From contig OY294068.1 in assembly GCA_958510875.1 (NCBI GenBank), forward strand, positions 85,909,043 to 85,973,042: 64,000 nt of DNA, written 5' to 3'. Positions within the stretch are counted from its first letter, which is position 1; each line of letters begins with the position of its first letter. The stretch comes from Endomychus coccineus. Taxonomy: Eukaryota; Arthropoda; Insecta; Coleoptera; Endomychidae. Under the pieces are notes generated by a model. It saw nothing but the letters and a program-made list of their open reading frames with translations. It did not search any database and was not told where the DNA came from. This document shows, in pieces, positions 10,086 to 19,909 of this stretch. Both the position numbers and the translations under genes were made by a program.

Positions 10086-10290
10086 CAAAATTGATTGTCG
10101 AAAAAAGCATAACCGTTTATTACATTGTGCTTCTTCCCTTCTGTGTTGAGTTCATTTCGCGAAAGATTCAGGCAAATTAATGGTCGCAATTTCTGGAAAG
10201 GTATTGTAAGAAAATGCATTCAATGCTTCAGAGCAAAGCCCGTACCAATTAAGTACATAATGGGCAATTTACCCAGTACTCTAGAGTAAA

Positions 10291-11235
10291 TCAATATATA
10301 CCATTTTTTAATACAGGTATTGATTTTGCTGGACCTTCTTTAACAAGGGACAGAAGAACTCGCGGTGCAAAATTAACGAAAACGTACGTGTGTTTAATGA
10401 TTTCCTCAAGCACAAAGGCTATCCATTTGGAGGTCGTTTCTGATTTAACCACAGAAGGTTTTTTGGCAGCTTTGCGACGCTTCATTGCTAGAAGAGGTAA
10501 ACCTTCTACAATCACGACTGATAACGGTCTCAACTTCATAGGAGCTAATAATTATTTGAAAGAAATATCGGAATTTCTAGTAGCAAACTCAAGTAAAATT
10601 TCAAATTCTCTATTAGATGATAATATTCAATGGAATTTCATACCTAGTCGTTCGCCTAATTTTGGCTCAATTTGGGAAGCAGGAGTAAAAAGCATGAAAT
10701 TTCATATTAAAAGGGTAATAGGTAATAGTCATTCAGCATTTGAAGATTTCAACACTGTAGTAGTTCAAATAGAAGGTATTTTAAACTCCCGTCCAATATG
10801 TGCTTCAACATCCAATCCTGACGATCCTACGCCTCTGACACCAAGTCATTTTCTTATGGGCAAGTCACTCGCATCACTTCCAAAACACTATTCAGAAGAT
10901 ATTCCTGATAATCGACTGAATAAATCTCAATTTTTGCAACGCCTAATTCAACACTTTTGGAAAAGGTGGCATAAAGAGTACTTAACCGAATCACAAACCC
11001 AGGTGAAATGGAGAAAAAATAGTCGGAACCTATTGATAATTGGATCTTTGGTCATCATGAAGGAGGACAACTCATCACCATTACAATGACCTATGGGAAG
11101 AATCTCCGATCTTCATACTGGTCTCGACAAAGTGACTCGTGTTGTGAGCATATGTGTGAAAGGAAAAATATTGAAACGTGCGGTGTCAAAGATTTGTGTT
11201 TTACCAATTTACGATGATGTACAGAAAGAATGATT
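10291..11235 (+). pseudogene. BEL/Pao integrase, best-preserved part of the element
   Basis: The upstream frame reads GIDFAGPSLTRDRRTRG, then the open frame 10388-11089 gives KAIHLEVVSDLTTEGFLAAL, TITTDNGLNFIGA, then SPNFGSIWEAGVKS and EGILNSRP. This is the DDE integrase core, with D in GIDFAG, D in TTDNG and E in IWEAGVKS. The HFWKRWHKEYL segment and the terminal VTRVVSIC-like segment match the BEL C-terminal region. A stop at 11087-11089 truncates it before the last 45 or so codons, which continue to about 11233. Integrase inserts the cDNA into the genome. Confidence 0.75.
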
Positions 11236-11279
11236 TCATTTATATTCTGTTGTGTTCACACTTGTCAAGGCGGCGGGAA

Positions 11280-11545
11280 TGTTTAGGTCTAATGCTGGTT
11301 TTTATTAGTATGTAGTTTGTCTCACTGTTTTTTAATTGCAACCGTGGCAGCATTGGCTTGATATAGTTTCTAATAGATAGCAGGACAGGGAGTTGTTGTT
11401 ATGTAACCAAGGAGATGAAACAAGTTTGTTTATATATTGATATTGAGTTCGAGAATAAAATAGAAACATCAAGTATTTTTATATGGAACCAATGTTCATC
11501 AAAGAAAGAAAGACAGTCCACTTATAAGAAGGTAGTCCTTAACAT
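11280..11545 (+). repeat. 3' LTR of the BEL/Pao element
   Basis: Partner of 7556-7821. It is preceded by the GGCGGCGGGAA purine tract at 11268-11279 and ends TTAACAT, followed by resumed Ty3/gypsy LTR sequence at 11546. Confidence 0.85.
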
Positions 11546-11705
11546 AGGTAAATTAATATGTTAAAGAAATAAACTGCTGATCTAAGATATCTAAAGTTCA
11601 TTCAGTTCAATTCATAATTCGAAGCTCTTCAATTACATCACATTGATTGATTAATATACATACTAATCTATTTCATATCATCATTCTGAACTACTTATAC
11701 TAAAT
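11546..11705 (-). repeat. Ty3/gypsy 3' LTR, proximal half
   Basis: It aligns with 12405-12510, sharing AATATGTTAAAGAAA, AAACTGCTGATCTAAG and ACTTCAATTACA-type tracts. Together with 7412-7555 it restores one LTR of about 300 bases. Confidence 0.65.
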
Positions 11706-11809
11706 ATTTCCCCTAAGGAGAGAAAAAAAATGAATGGGTGCACAAAATTGTTTTTTTTTCTTTTCCTATTACAAATGAATTACTCTTAACTGCTAATGTT
11801 TAATTTTAC

Positions 11810-11965
11810 CCTATCTTTATGCACTTCCACTAACTCATTTTCTATCTGCACTAACACGCTTGAGTCCTCATCTTCTATCACTGGGTATGGACCTTTGAAT
11901 GTACACCCATTCAATCTCATTTCTTTCCACAGTTGACGTAACTCCTTCAGCTTGGCCTATTCAGA
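11810..11965 (-). pseudogene. Ty3/gypsy integrase C-terminal end (GPY/F domain)
   Basis: On the - strand about 50 uninterrupted codons read LRQLWKEMRLNGCTF, KGPYPVIEDEDSS, and VEVHKDRVKLNIS. This carries the GPY box and the VHKDRVK tail that end Ty3/gypsy integrases. The stretch is followed on the - strand by the purine tract and 3' LTR, as expected. All upstream pol is missing. Confidence 0.7.
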
Positions 11966-12079
11966 CATCGGTCCTCTTTGTAACCATTCCCATACTAACC
12001 ATAACTATTGCGATATCCAGCACCACTCAATTGCCAACCATGTCACTACGAACCTAATACTTCCAAATCGTAATCACGC

Positions 12080-12180
12080 TGTGATAAATTCCTTTAAGGA
12101 TGATAAGTATTCAAGTATGAATCTAATATAAGGGTTATAAACTACAGCCACTGGGGGCGAGATCGCATGGCGATCTTGCC
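12080..12180 (+). repeat. Inverted fragment of the Ty3/gypsy LTR
   Basis: Its reverse complement (CCCAGTGGCTGTAGTTTATA, then ATTAGATTCATACTTGAATA) matches 12282-12330. Relative to the neighbouring LTR it is inverted, so a hairpin or rearrangement occurred inside the deleted element. Confidence 0.55.
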
Positions 12181-12273
12181 AAGATGATGAATTTCTCGTT
12201 GTTGCTTTTCCTCGACCACTCTTCACACAAGAATTTCCATTTCGTTCTTGAACAGAATCGCCATGTTATCTAG

Positions 12274-12510
12274 CCCCTAGTGCCTGGAGTTTATAACCTT
12301 CATATTCGAATCATACGTAAATACTTTTCGTGGAAGGAACGGATTGAAAGAAGATTCCAATCCAACTGTATATCAACGACTGTTCATATAAATACATTCA
12401 ATTGGTTAAATCAATATGTTAAAGAAAGAAACTGCTGATCTAAGCTATCTTAAGTTCCATTCAATTCATTTCATAGTTCGAAGCACTTCAATTACAACAA
12501 ATTGATTAAA
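12274..12510 (-). repeat. Ty3/gypsy 5' LTR
   Basis: Intact partner of the split LTR. On the - strand its end GATAACA is followed by TGGCGATTCTG, the likely primer-binding site. It abuts a BEL/Pao fragment at about 12510, where the two LTR copies stop matching. Confidence 0.65.
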
Positions 12511-13173
12511 ATTTCTTCATTAGAAAATCTCTTAATAATCGCACACTCCTCAATTTCCCAGAATTTGTACAATTGATCCTGTAAATCAAAATTTACACCT
12601 GTGACATTTAACATTTTATGTTTGGAAATTGATCCCCATTTGTTTCCGTCTAAGCCTATTTTACCGACACATTTCCAGAATAGATCTGCACTAATCAAAA
12701 TATCAATATTTCCAGGGTTGTTGAATTCAGGATCGACCAGGTTAATATTTTTAGAAATTTCTAGGAAATCTCTATTTAACTTTATATTTGGGAGGGTACA
12801 AGATATATTTTGAGCGAACATGCAAATCGCTTTTATATTGTATATCAGAAACCGCCTGATTCAGACCAGATTTGGTGATATTGTTAATTGTTTTGTGAAC
12901 GTGTAACTTTTATAAAAATCTCGCTTTGATGAAACTTGATTGACTACCGCAATCCATCAAAGCCCGTGCTTCATGAACGATTTTTAATTTGTCTAGAACT
13001 TCAATATATGCCGTAGAGAGAAGCACTTGGCACGTCTTAATTGCCATTGATGATAAGTCTGTTTTTGACTCAGTTACGTTAGTATTAGTTTGACTCGATT
13101 GAGCTGTAGCATCAAAATGCAATAGAGTACTATGACGCCTAAGACATCGTTTGCAAGGACCAAATCGATACAC
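12492..13173 (-). pseudogene. BEL/Pao Gag knuckle, protease and RT-linker fragment
   Basis: On the - strand the 13173 frame reads GPCKRCLRRHSTLLHF (zinc-knuckle end of Gag), QVLLSTAYIEVLD and ARALMDCGSQSSFI (protease, with DCG in place of DSG). From 12821 it continues NIDILISADLFWKCVGKIGL and YKFWEIEECAII, the protease-to-RT linker. Two frames are used with a break around 12830-12910. The RT and integrase that should follow are absent because the Ty3 LTR abuts at 12492-12510. Confidence 0.7.
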
Positions 13174-13808
13174 TTTTTCGAAAAGGCAACCCTTTAGTCA
13201 CTTCATGCATAATCATGATTTTTTAGCAAACATACATATATTACTTATAGAAATGTTGTTGCATAATTGGTGCTCTGTATTACAATAGTCAGACTTGAAG
13301 TTTGAAATATGAAACTTTATAATGTTATTCATAAATGCACGATCCGTTTCTTGATTTCCCTTGATATGCAAAAAGAGGTTTTTTTTTACTTCAAAGGTTT
13401 CAAGCATAGGAGCCCTTTCTTCAAAAATTGTTTCAGATCTTTCCACTTTGTAACATTCTCATTACTAATTTTATATTGCTGCCACTACCTTGATGTGGCA
13501 TTACACAATTGTATTGATATGAGATAGATAATTAGAGTATCCCATCTATCAGTGGGTTCTTTGAGCTACGTGAGAGAATGCAAATGTGGATAAAAACATA
13601 ATATGACCAAAACCAGAGTTGAAATATGATGGTTTTGCGAATAATATTTTATCGGACCTTCGAAATACAGGCTCAAACGCTCGAAAGCTTTGAATAGTTT
13701 TCCTCCATGTTCATTAAATCGAGGACCTAACTAATAGCCCGGGAGTCAGTATTACTCATTTTTGTGAGAAATGTATAACAATTTTTTTTGTGTGTGTTAT
13801 ATCAAAGC
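13174..13808. other. No gene recognised
   Basis: A - strand open frame at 13213-13446 (77 codons) may be more Gag sequence of the adjoining BEL fragment, but no diagnostic motif is visible. The rest shows nothing. Confidence 0.4.
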
Positions 13809-14344
13809 TATAGTTACATGAAATCGACTCCTGCCAGCGCATTAGCGGAACACCGGGAGGCGACAGAATTTTAATTATGTTAAAAAAAAAGTGGAACTAT
13901 TTCAAATATTTGAATTTGTCTATTGTTTTAAGGACATTTCATTAGGATGTAAAATAATTTCCTGTCTTCTCTTTTGTAGACCAATGTACTACTGTCATGG
14001 ACATAATTATGTTCAAAATAAAATTCAATTGACACAAATGCTTATAGCTGATTTTTTTTTGCGATTACAGTAACAATTAAGATAATGAAAAAACTGATCC
14101 TGTCAGTCATTCAACGGGAAATAGCTTTGGCAGGAACAAAATTGTCGCAACAAGACCAAGTACGAATCTTTGTAAAATAAGAAACAGAATATAGAATCAA
14201 TAATGAAAGCATGCTTTCATTATATTTTACTATAAATTTTAGTAACCTCATCCTTTCCTAGAAATAGTATTGCTCATAGAAGGAAGTTGATACATTCGTA
14301 GAAAATTAATTTCAATTTATTGAAAGAAAAGTTTATACTTTATA

Positions 14345-14650
14345 GACATGAATCAAATAAATATTTGCTCAAAGGCGAACAATTCTTCCAAGTCAGAATC
14401 TTTATTATCGCTGCAATTACAATCCTCATGTTTGTTGTCACTTCCGTTTTCATTTTCCAAATTAGAGTCTGAAAATAAATTATAAATAATTTATAAATTA
14501 ATAGCAACTTTTTTTTTCTATAAATAACCCTATGAGAGTATGAGAAAATGTTAATGAGTATTACCTTTATCGATGATTTCAGCAACATCTTCAATTATCA
14601 CGTCACCGACAGAAGCTGGTAATTGATAGCTCTCAAACCATCGTAATTCA
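14345..14650 (-). pseudogene. Short acidic two-exon gene remnant in the left fold-back arm
   Basis: The - strand reads a segment with QLPASVGDVIIEDVAEII (about 14640-14570), then an apparent intron of about 95 bases, then DSNLENENGSDNKHEDCNC ending DLEELFAF near 14360. The mirrored copy on the + strand at 14760-15065 keeps the same two blocks and the same gap, which supports a spliced ancestral gene. The function is unknown; the acidic Ser/Asp-rich C terminus is typical of many transposon proteins. Confidence 0.35.
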
Positions 14651-15318
14651 AATTTGTCTTCACCTTCTTCCCATACGCAATTCGAAGGAGACGCAACAAA
14701 CACTACATATATAAACTGCCCTCAGAATTTATTGTCGCAACTTACTACGATGGATTGAGGGCGATCGATCAATTACCAGCTTCTTTCGGTGACGTAATAA
14801 TTGAAGATGCTGCTGAAATCAGCTATGAAGGTTAACTTTTCCCCACACTCTCCAAGGGTAAGTTAGAGAAACAAACAAGCTGCTAAAAATTTCTAAATAA
14901 TTTATAATTTATTTTTAGACTCTAATTTGAAAATGATGAGGAAAACGAGAGTGACAACAATCATCAGGAACGTGCGAGTGATTGCAGCGATAATGAAGAT
15001 TCTTACGTAGAAGAATTGTTCGCTTTTGTGCAAAATTTGATTACGATTCGTGTCTATAAAGTATAAAAGTTTTTTAAAATAAATTGAAATTATTTTTTAA
15101 CGAATGTATCAACTTTGTTTAATAAACAATACTATTTCTGAAAAAGTATGAGGTCACTAAAATGTATAGTAATAGTAGTTTACGTAACAAGTTCCGAAAG
15201 TGGTCTTTTGCACTTTTGGGACGTATTACGTACAATATTTTTTTTAAAACAGACATTGTTGTACCATAAACTTCATATTATTCAGTTTATATTTTTATAA
15301 CAAGAACTCTTTATTAAT

Positions 15319-15465
15319 TAACTTTTCAAAAATTTGGTATGTTTGTTCATATCGTATCCGGGACTTCGACGGTAATAAATCAAACGTTGCTTGGGTGGCC
15401 GCCTTAACAATTCATCTGGTATAATTTCATCTTCCATTAATTCACAATCATTTTGAATATCCATT
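15319..15465 (-). CDS. Small unknown open frame inside the right fold-back arm
   Basis: On the - strand an ATG near 15465 opens 48 codons, MDIQNDCELMEDEIIPDELL then RRPPKQRLIYYRRSPG, ending in a stop near 15319. An acidic start followed by a basic segment is reminiscent of N termini of transposon-encoded proteins. It lies in the part of the right arm that has no partner in the left arm. Confidence 0.25.
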
Positions 15466-15657
15466 TTATAATAAATGTCACGTTTTCAACTAAACGTCAA
15501 AATATGTCAAGTTATTTTATAGTTTTAAATAATACAAAACTCGGTTACTATAGAAACCAATTGACCGCTATCTTAGACTAACTATTTTATTATTTTTTTC
15601 ATTAGATAGGCCGGAAAGTAAATAAAAATGAGTCCGGTAAAAGCTTTTACAGGACTA

Positions 15658-15840
15658 TCACAATAATTTTCTGGCTCGGTCCGACAAAATGAGATTTTCT
15701 GACCTCAAAATAAACCGGAAAGTACTAATTTCTGGCCGGTTTTTAAAAAAATATAATAAAGGCATGTCTTCATTATTAATTCTATATTCTGTGACTTCTT
15801 TTACAATGATTCGAGTCTGGTCTTGTTTTTTTTTTGTCAT
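15658..15840 (-). pseudogene. Unknown open frame duplicated in both fold-back arms
   Basis: It encodes QDQTRIIVKEVTEYRINNED and LLYFFKNRP. The + strand at 14148-14225 has the damaged mirror copy (QDQVRIF, then TEYRINNE). The duplication shows it belonged to the element. No family was recognised. Confidence 0.35.
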
Positions 15841-16260
15841 GAGTCATGTAATGAAACAGTAGATTGAAGAAGTAACGAAGAGAGGCCACAAGATTCTAAA
15901 TTCTTAAAAACTACCTACATAATTTCATTTAGTTCAATAAGAATCCTTAGAAAAAAGCGAAATGGCGAATCTAGTAATATATTGTCACCTATCTCACAAA
16001 CTGGCGTAAATAGCTACATTGCGCTATGGAGTTACGCCAGTACCTCTCGCATTTGTGTCAATTGAATTGTATGTTAAACATAATTATGTCCATGACAGGA
16101 GTACATTGGTCTACGATAGAAATGGCACGGAATTATTTAACATCTAAATGGAATGTCCTCAAGACAATGGACAGAGTTTCAACTTTAAATATTTAAAACC
16201 TTTTCACTTTTTTTTTAAACATAATTAGTTGGCAGGAGTTCATTTTGATGATGAGCTATA

Positions 16261-16954
16261 TTATGACAATAGAAAAAAATAAACCATCCATGAATGAATG
16301 TAGAAACGAAAAGTTATGCGGGCTCCCGGGCTCCTGGGATATAAGCACATACTCAAGAGGAAGCAGTCACATGCCTCATGTCTTCAAGTGCGAACGGCAA
16401 ATTCTTACTCGCAGTCCAATGCAACATGCGGAAATTTCCAGAATGTCAGAGAGATTACTATTTTCTGAGAAAAACGAGGAATACCTGCAGAAAAATTTGA
16501 AAACATTCCAATAGCTCTTTCCAATGATGCCGCATCCTGGGAGTTTGAATATCACCTAATTATTTAAGTCTACCAGAACTAAAGAAACCAATTATAATAT
16601 CTATTTTGGAGATGATTCACATAAAACGTGACTCCAAAACTGTAAATCATAGAGTAGACGTTTAATTATGCCATATTCATACTAATTTAATTAATTAAAA
16701 CCCTTGCAAATTCCTACATGCGTCTTTTATAATGTTGAAAGTATATTTTGGATGGAATGCATAAATAGCAATATTTCTAATAAGGCTTGAGAATTTTTTT
16801 CTAATACCTCATAAATCTTCAACATCTGGCTCGAAAGTGGATATTTCAGTGTTATATTTTTTGGTTTCAGTCGTATCCAAACATTGATTGGAAAGACTTC
16901 GAATTTTTTAAGAAAATTTGCTAAGCTATGGATTCTTGATACATATTCATATAT
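16261..16954. other. No gene recognised
   Basis: Intron DNA. A 90-codon + strand open frame at 16245-16514 shows no known motif. Confidence 0.45.
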
Positions 16955-17215
16955 TTAAAACATTAATGTGTTACAATTTCGATTACTCGTGATTCTGTTC
17001 GTTTCGGCGACGTGGACAATTTTAACTGAAATTGGTGCGAAAAGGACGCTTTGTGCTGATACTATTAGCTTTAAGAAATCCCGTTTTAGACATTGATACG
17101 TCTTCTGAAGATGGTCGTGAGACCGAAACGTACGTGAAGATGAAAATAATAAGCATATTCCCCAAAAATTTATATGTAATTGAGTCTCCGTCATATTGTG
17201 ATATTCCATTATAAG
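16955..17215 (+). repeat. Penelope-like or retrozyme-like tail with hammerhead-like motif
   Basis: It contains AAGAAATCCCGTTTTAGACA and then, at 17105-17129, CTGAAGA, T, GGTC-GTGA-GACC and GAAAC. This is the layout of a hammerhead ribozyme core (CUGAUGA, stem II, GAAA) with one core change. Related copies occur at 43335-43360 (inverted) and 43512-43535. Such motifs sit in the terminal repeats of Penelope-like elements. No reverse transcriptase is seen here. Confidence 0.45.
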
Positions 17216-17532
17216 AATAAAAAACTAAAATGTATATATTGAGTGAAAGCGAACTATCTCTGCATTTATTTTATGATTGTTGATTGCAATTTTGAACTCA
17301 ATGAGACTATTTTCAAAACATATTATTGATACTCGATTTCATAAATAGGATTCCAATTGAATGAACACCTGGAAATAGATCTTCGTAAAAATGAATGTGG
17401 TGTAAATCGAAAATCAGAAATCGAAATTCCAAATATTCGGAAATATTTCTGAAAACTCTGAAACCGATTGAGACCGAAGATAGAGGTAAATATGAATGAT
17501 TCATAGAAGTTGATGAATATTATATGTTACAG
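17216..17532. other. Intron end before peptidase exon 2
   Basis: No gene seen. It ends with the acceptor ATGTTACAG at 17524-17532. Confidence 0.6.
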
Positions 17533-18297
17533 TTATTTCCTTGGAATACCAAGAAACAAACCCGGTGAGCAACATCTCTACAGAGTTACTTCTGTTCCTC
17601 CACGGACAGGAGCAACACTTCCCCCACCAGTTTGTTTGACATGCATAACTGAACCACCCCCAACAAGTCCACCATATTTCACTCTGGATGATACCTACAT
17701 GTCTAAGATGAAGCAATGGGATGAAGACGATGACACCGCAATTCTCACAACATCAATGCCACGAAGACGCAGGATTAAAAAACAAAAAATCCATATAGCG
17801 GAGCCTTCTTGCTTATATCATAACGTTATATTCAGCCCTCAAGCAACTTATTTTGTTTTAGAATGTCTAGGTCCAAATGTTCCTAGTAGCAGTTTGTACA
17901 AAACTAATATGCCGAAACCAAAGCATCTACTATGTTTGCAAAATAATACTCAGCTCAGAGAAAGGCTACTAAAAATGGCTATGCCTCAAATAAAAACTTT
18001 TCCCGTATTGATATCGGGTGGTTATCAGGCCCATGTAAGATTGCATCTACCCCCAGGTCTCAGAGAGGATGAAATCACGAGATACCCGCTGATTGTTCAA
18101 GTCTATGGAGGTCCAGGAAGTCAACTAGTCACAGAACGTTGGAGAATTGATTGGAACACCTACTTAACAGGACAGAAAGATATAATAGTTGCTCAGATAG
18201 ATGGTAGAGGATCTGGAGGTCAGGGGCATCAACTACTTCATAAAGTATACTATAAGTTGGGATCAATTGAAGTGGCTGATCAATTGGAAGTAACGGA
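17533..18297 (+). CDS. Dipeptidyl peptidase 4-family gene, large central exon (end of propeller and start of hydrolase)
   Basis: The acceptor ACAG ends at 17532 and the donor GTAAGT begins at 18298. It opens YFLGIPRNKPGEQHLYRV, a propeller signature. About 60 residues follow that stretch the usual loop between CLTC and CLYHN: a proline-rich piece, the acidic DEDDDT and the basic RRRRIKKQK. After the last propeller strands (HNVIFSPQATYFVLECLG) the alpha/beta hydrolase begins: YPLIVQVYGGPGSQLV, then AQIDGRGSGGQG, which shapes the oxyanion region, and KLGSIEVADQLEVTE. At 765 bases it is unusually long for a DPP4 gene exon in vertebrates. The last two bases join A at 19752 to complete Glu. Confidence 0.93.
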
Positions 18298-19751
18298 GTA
18301 AGTATTTTTCGTGCTTGAAATTTTTGTTGAAATAACTATACATTTCCTTTTAGGAAGTATTTTGAGGTCAGTAGTGATTGAACCATCATATTTGAAAGGT
18401 TCAAACAGAATAATTAATTCAACCGCTAATAATAATATTACGGTAAAAGTCGATGTATTTCCAAAAAAAAAGAATATATAGCAAAAAATGTCTCGATTGA
18501 AACCAGAAGATCTTGTATTTCACAGTTTCATCCCTAGGAATACGGGTGTTCTACTGATTTCTGCTTAGTAATCGGTAGTATATTAAACTGTTTGCTTGTA
18601 GATTCTTTGATTCGCGAAAATTAAATTATCAATGCGTGGAATTGTGAATTACACTCTCAGTGGAACATCTGCTTTTCGGCAGTAGGTGTTAGAAAACGTA
18701 GGTTCGTCAAACATTTTCGAAAGTGGTAGTTATCTGCCTAAAATGGTTGATCATTGACTTCACACCTGTCTCGTCCCACTGACGAGCTCATGATAAGACC
18801 GGAATCTGGAGAACCAAAAACTTCGTCCATTGACTTCTAACATCATCCATTGAAGCCAAAGGATCAAGGTAGAAACAGGTTGACTCAACTAACGAAGATT
18901 TGGCAACGATTATGATCTTATAATCTATTAGATGGATCATGGTTGTAATAAACTTCAATTATTAGAGTTCAATGCAACTAAAATTCAAGCTTGTGTTTTC
19001 TCAGGGTAGGCGGATCCCAAAATCCTAAAGATGATGACGTCAGGTACAATCATTCCATTGGAGAGTTCCGTATCCATGATCGGTATCGCCACCAACAGCA
19101 CCCTGTCATGAAATGATCTTGTGAGGTTTACAGCGAAAACCACTCCACAAAAACTCTGTTTTCCATTCCGTGCCAAAAGCTGCTGAAAATCCCAACGGTC
19201 CTCATGACCTACAAAGCACAAGATTTGACCTGTACTAGAGTACAGTTCACATGTTTGGAGTTCAGCTCCCAAACATACGCCGAAGCTCGCAAATTCTATC
19301 TAGAAAAGAGTTATTGATCTAATTGATGTGTGCGATCTCTCCCTTCTTCTGTAGATATTTTATGGTCCCTTTCATTGTCAAACTGGAGACCTGCAGGACT
19401 TCCTCTTACCAGGCTTCATTATTATATCGAACGGCGAAGTTGTGAAACTTTCCAGTTCTTTCCTTATGCTTATAACCTCTTAACTTTCGAGACAAATTTT
19501 AATGCTGATCTCCTCTTCCGTCATTCCATCGCTGGCTCACATGATGTTTTTCCAACAGTACAGGTTTTTTCCTAGTGTAGTCAAAGTGAAGCAAGAAATA
19601 CACATTGGAAAATCTCGCGATAGAATTATAATACGGATTCAAGTTCTACCCAATATTCAGCTCTAATGTTTAATCGCTGAAGCACGCAGCAAAATTAGAA
19701 TAAGGTGTAATTTGTCTAAGAATGATACCAACTGTCCATTGTTTCTTGCAG
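18298..19751. other. Intron, 1.45 kb, no gene recognised
   Basis: Apart from splice sites (GTAAGT at 18298 and TTTCTTGCAG up to 19751) there is nothing recognisable. A 95-codon - strand frame at 18985-19272 and an 81-codon + strand frame at 19330-19575 carry no known motif. The locally less AT-rich texture could mean an old transposon. Confidence 0.5.
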
Positions 19752-19909
19752 ATATCTGAGAGATACCTTACATTTCATCGACAAAAGAAGGGTAGCTGTA
19801 TGGGGATGGAGTTATGGAGGATTCGTCGCTGCTCTGGCATTGGCCAGTCCCAAAGGTGTTTTCCACTGTGCAATAGCTGTTGCACCAGTTGTTAATTGGA
19901 AACTTTATG
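19752..19909 (+). CDS. Dipeptidyl peptidase 4-family gene, exon with the catalytic serine
   Basis: The frame runs from the split Glu codon: YLRDTLHFIDKRRVAVWGWS, then YGGFVAALALASPKG and VAPVVNWKLY. The nucleophile motif GWSYGG is intact, with Ser at codon 19810-19812. This separates it from DPP6/DPP10-type proteins, which lack that Ser. The acceptor is TTGCAG. The donor is GTAATT at 19910, weaker than the other donors. The single G left over joins AT at 28510 to give Asp in the expected LYDSAYTERYMG. Confidence 0.93.

Larger units (their letters stand above)
7556..11545 (+). mobile_element. BEL/Pao LTR retrotransposon, degenerate, with both LTRs
   Basis: Near-identical LTRs (about 266 bases) at 7556-7821 and 11280-11545 begin TGTTTAG and end TTAACA(T). 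The start TGGTCCTTCAAGCCGG after the 5' LTR is a primer-binding-site-like tract, and GGCGGCGGGAA before the 3' LTR is a polypurine tract. Internally, in order: Gag (8053-8410 plus 9013-9190), protease (9197-9451), reverse transcriptase (about 9530-10080) and integrase (10291-11235). Internal deletions leave no RNase H, and stops and frameshifts are frequent. A candidate 4-base target duplication is AGTT/AGGT, one mismatch. A 585-base MITE interrupts Gag. Confidence 0.8.
7412..12510 (-). mobile_element. Ty3/gypsy LTR element remnant, internally deleted and interrupted
   Basis: Two copies of a TG-starting repeat containing TCTAGCCCCTAGTG lie at 12274-12510 and, split, at 7412-7555 plus 11546-11705. 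Read on the - strand the first is the 5' LTR, followed by TGGCGATTCTGTTC, a primer-binding-site-like start. The second is the 3' LTR, preceded by an AGGGGAAA purine tract. Between them only a leader, an inverted LTR piece and the end of integrase (11810-11965) survive, so most of gag-pol was deleted. The 3' LTR was then split by the + strand BEL/Pao element 7556-11545. The LTR boundaries are approximate. Confidence 0.6.
13809..16260. mobile_element. Long fold-back element (imperfect 2.4 kb palindrome)
   Basis: The left arm, 13809-14740, is matched inverted by segments of the right side: 14750-15180, 15750-15830 and 16045-16260. Shared blocks include GACCAATGTACT with GTCATGGACATAATTATGT (13979-14010 versus 16080-16115 inverted), GTTGATACATTCGT, TTTATACTTTATAGACA and ATTACCAGCTTC. 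The centre lies near 14745. The right arm carries about 570 extra bases (15180-15750). Both arms contain remnants of the same short genes, so the structure arose by inverted duplication of a coding transposon. The transposon family is not identified. Confidence 0.65.

Noticed and set aside
18985..19575. Open frames in the 1.45 kb peptidase intron
   Set aside because: No homology visible, and splice phases of the flanking exons fit without an extra exon.
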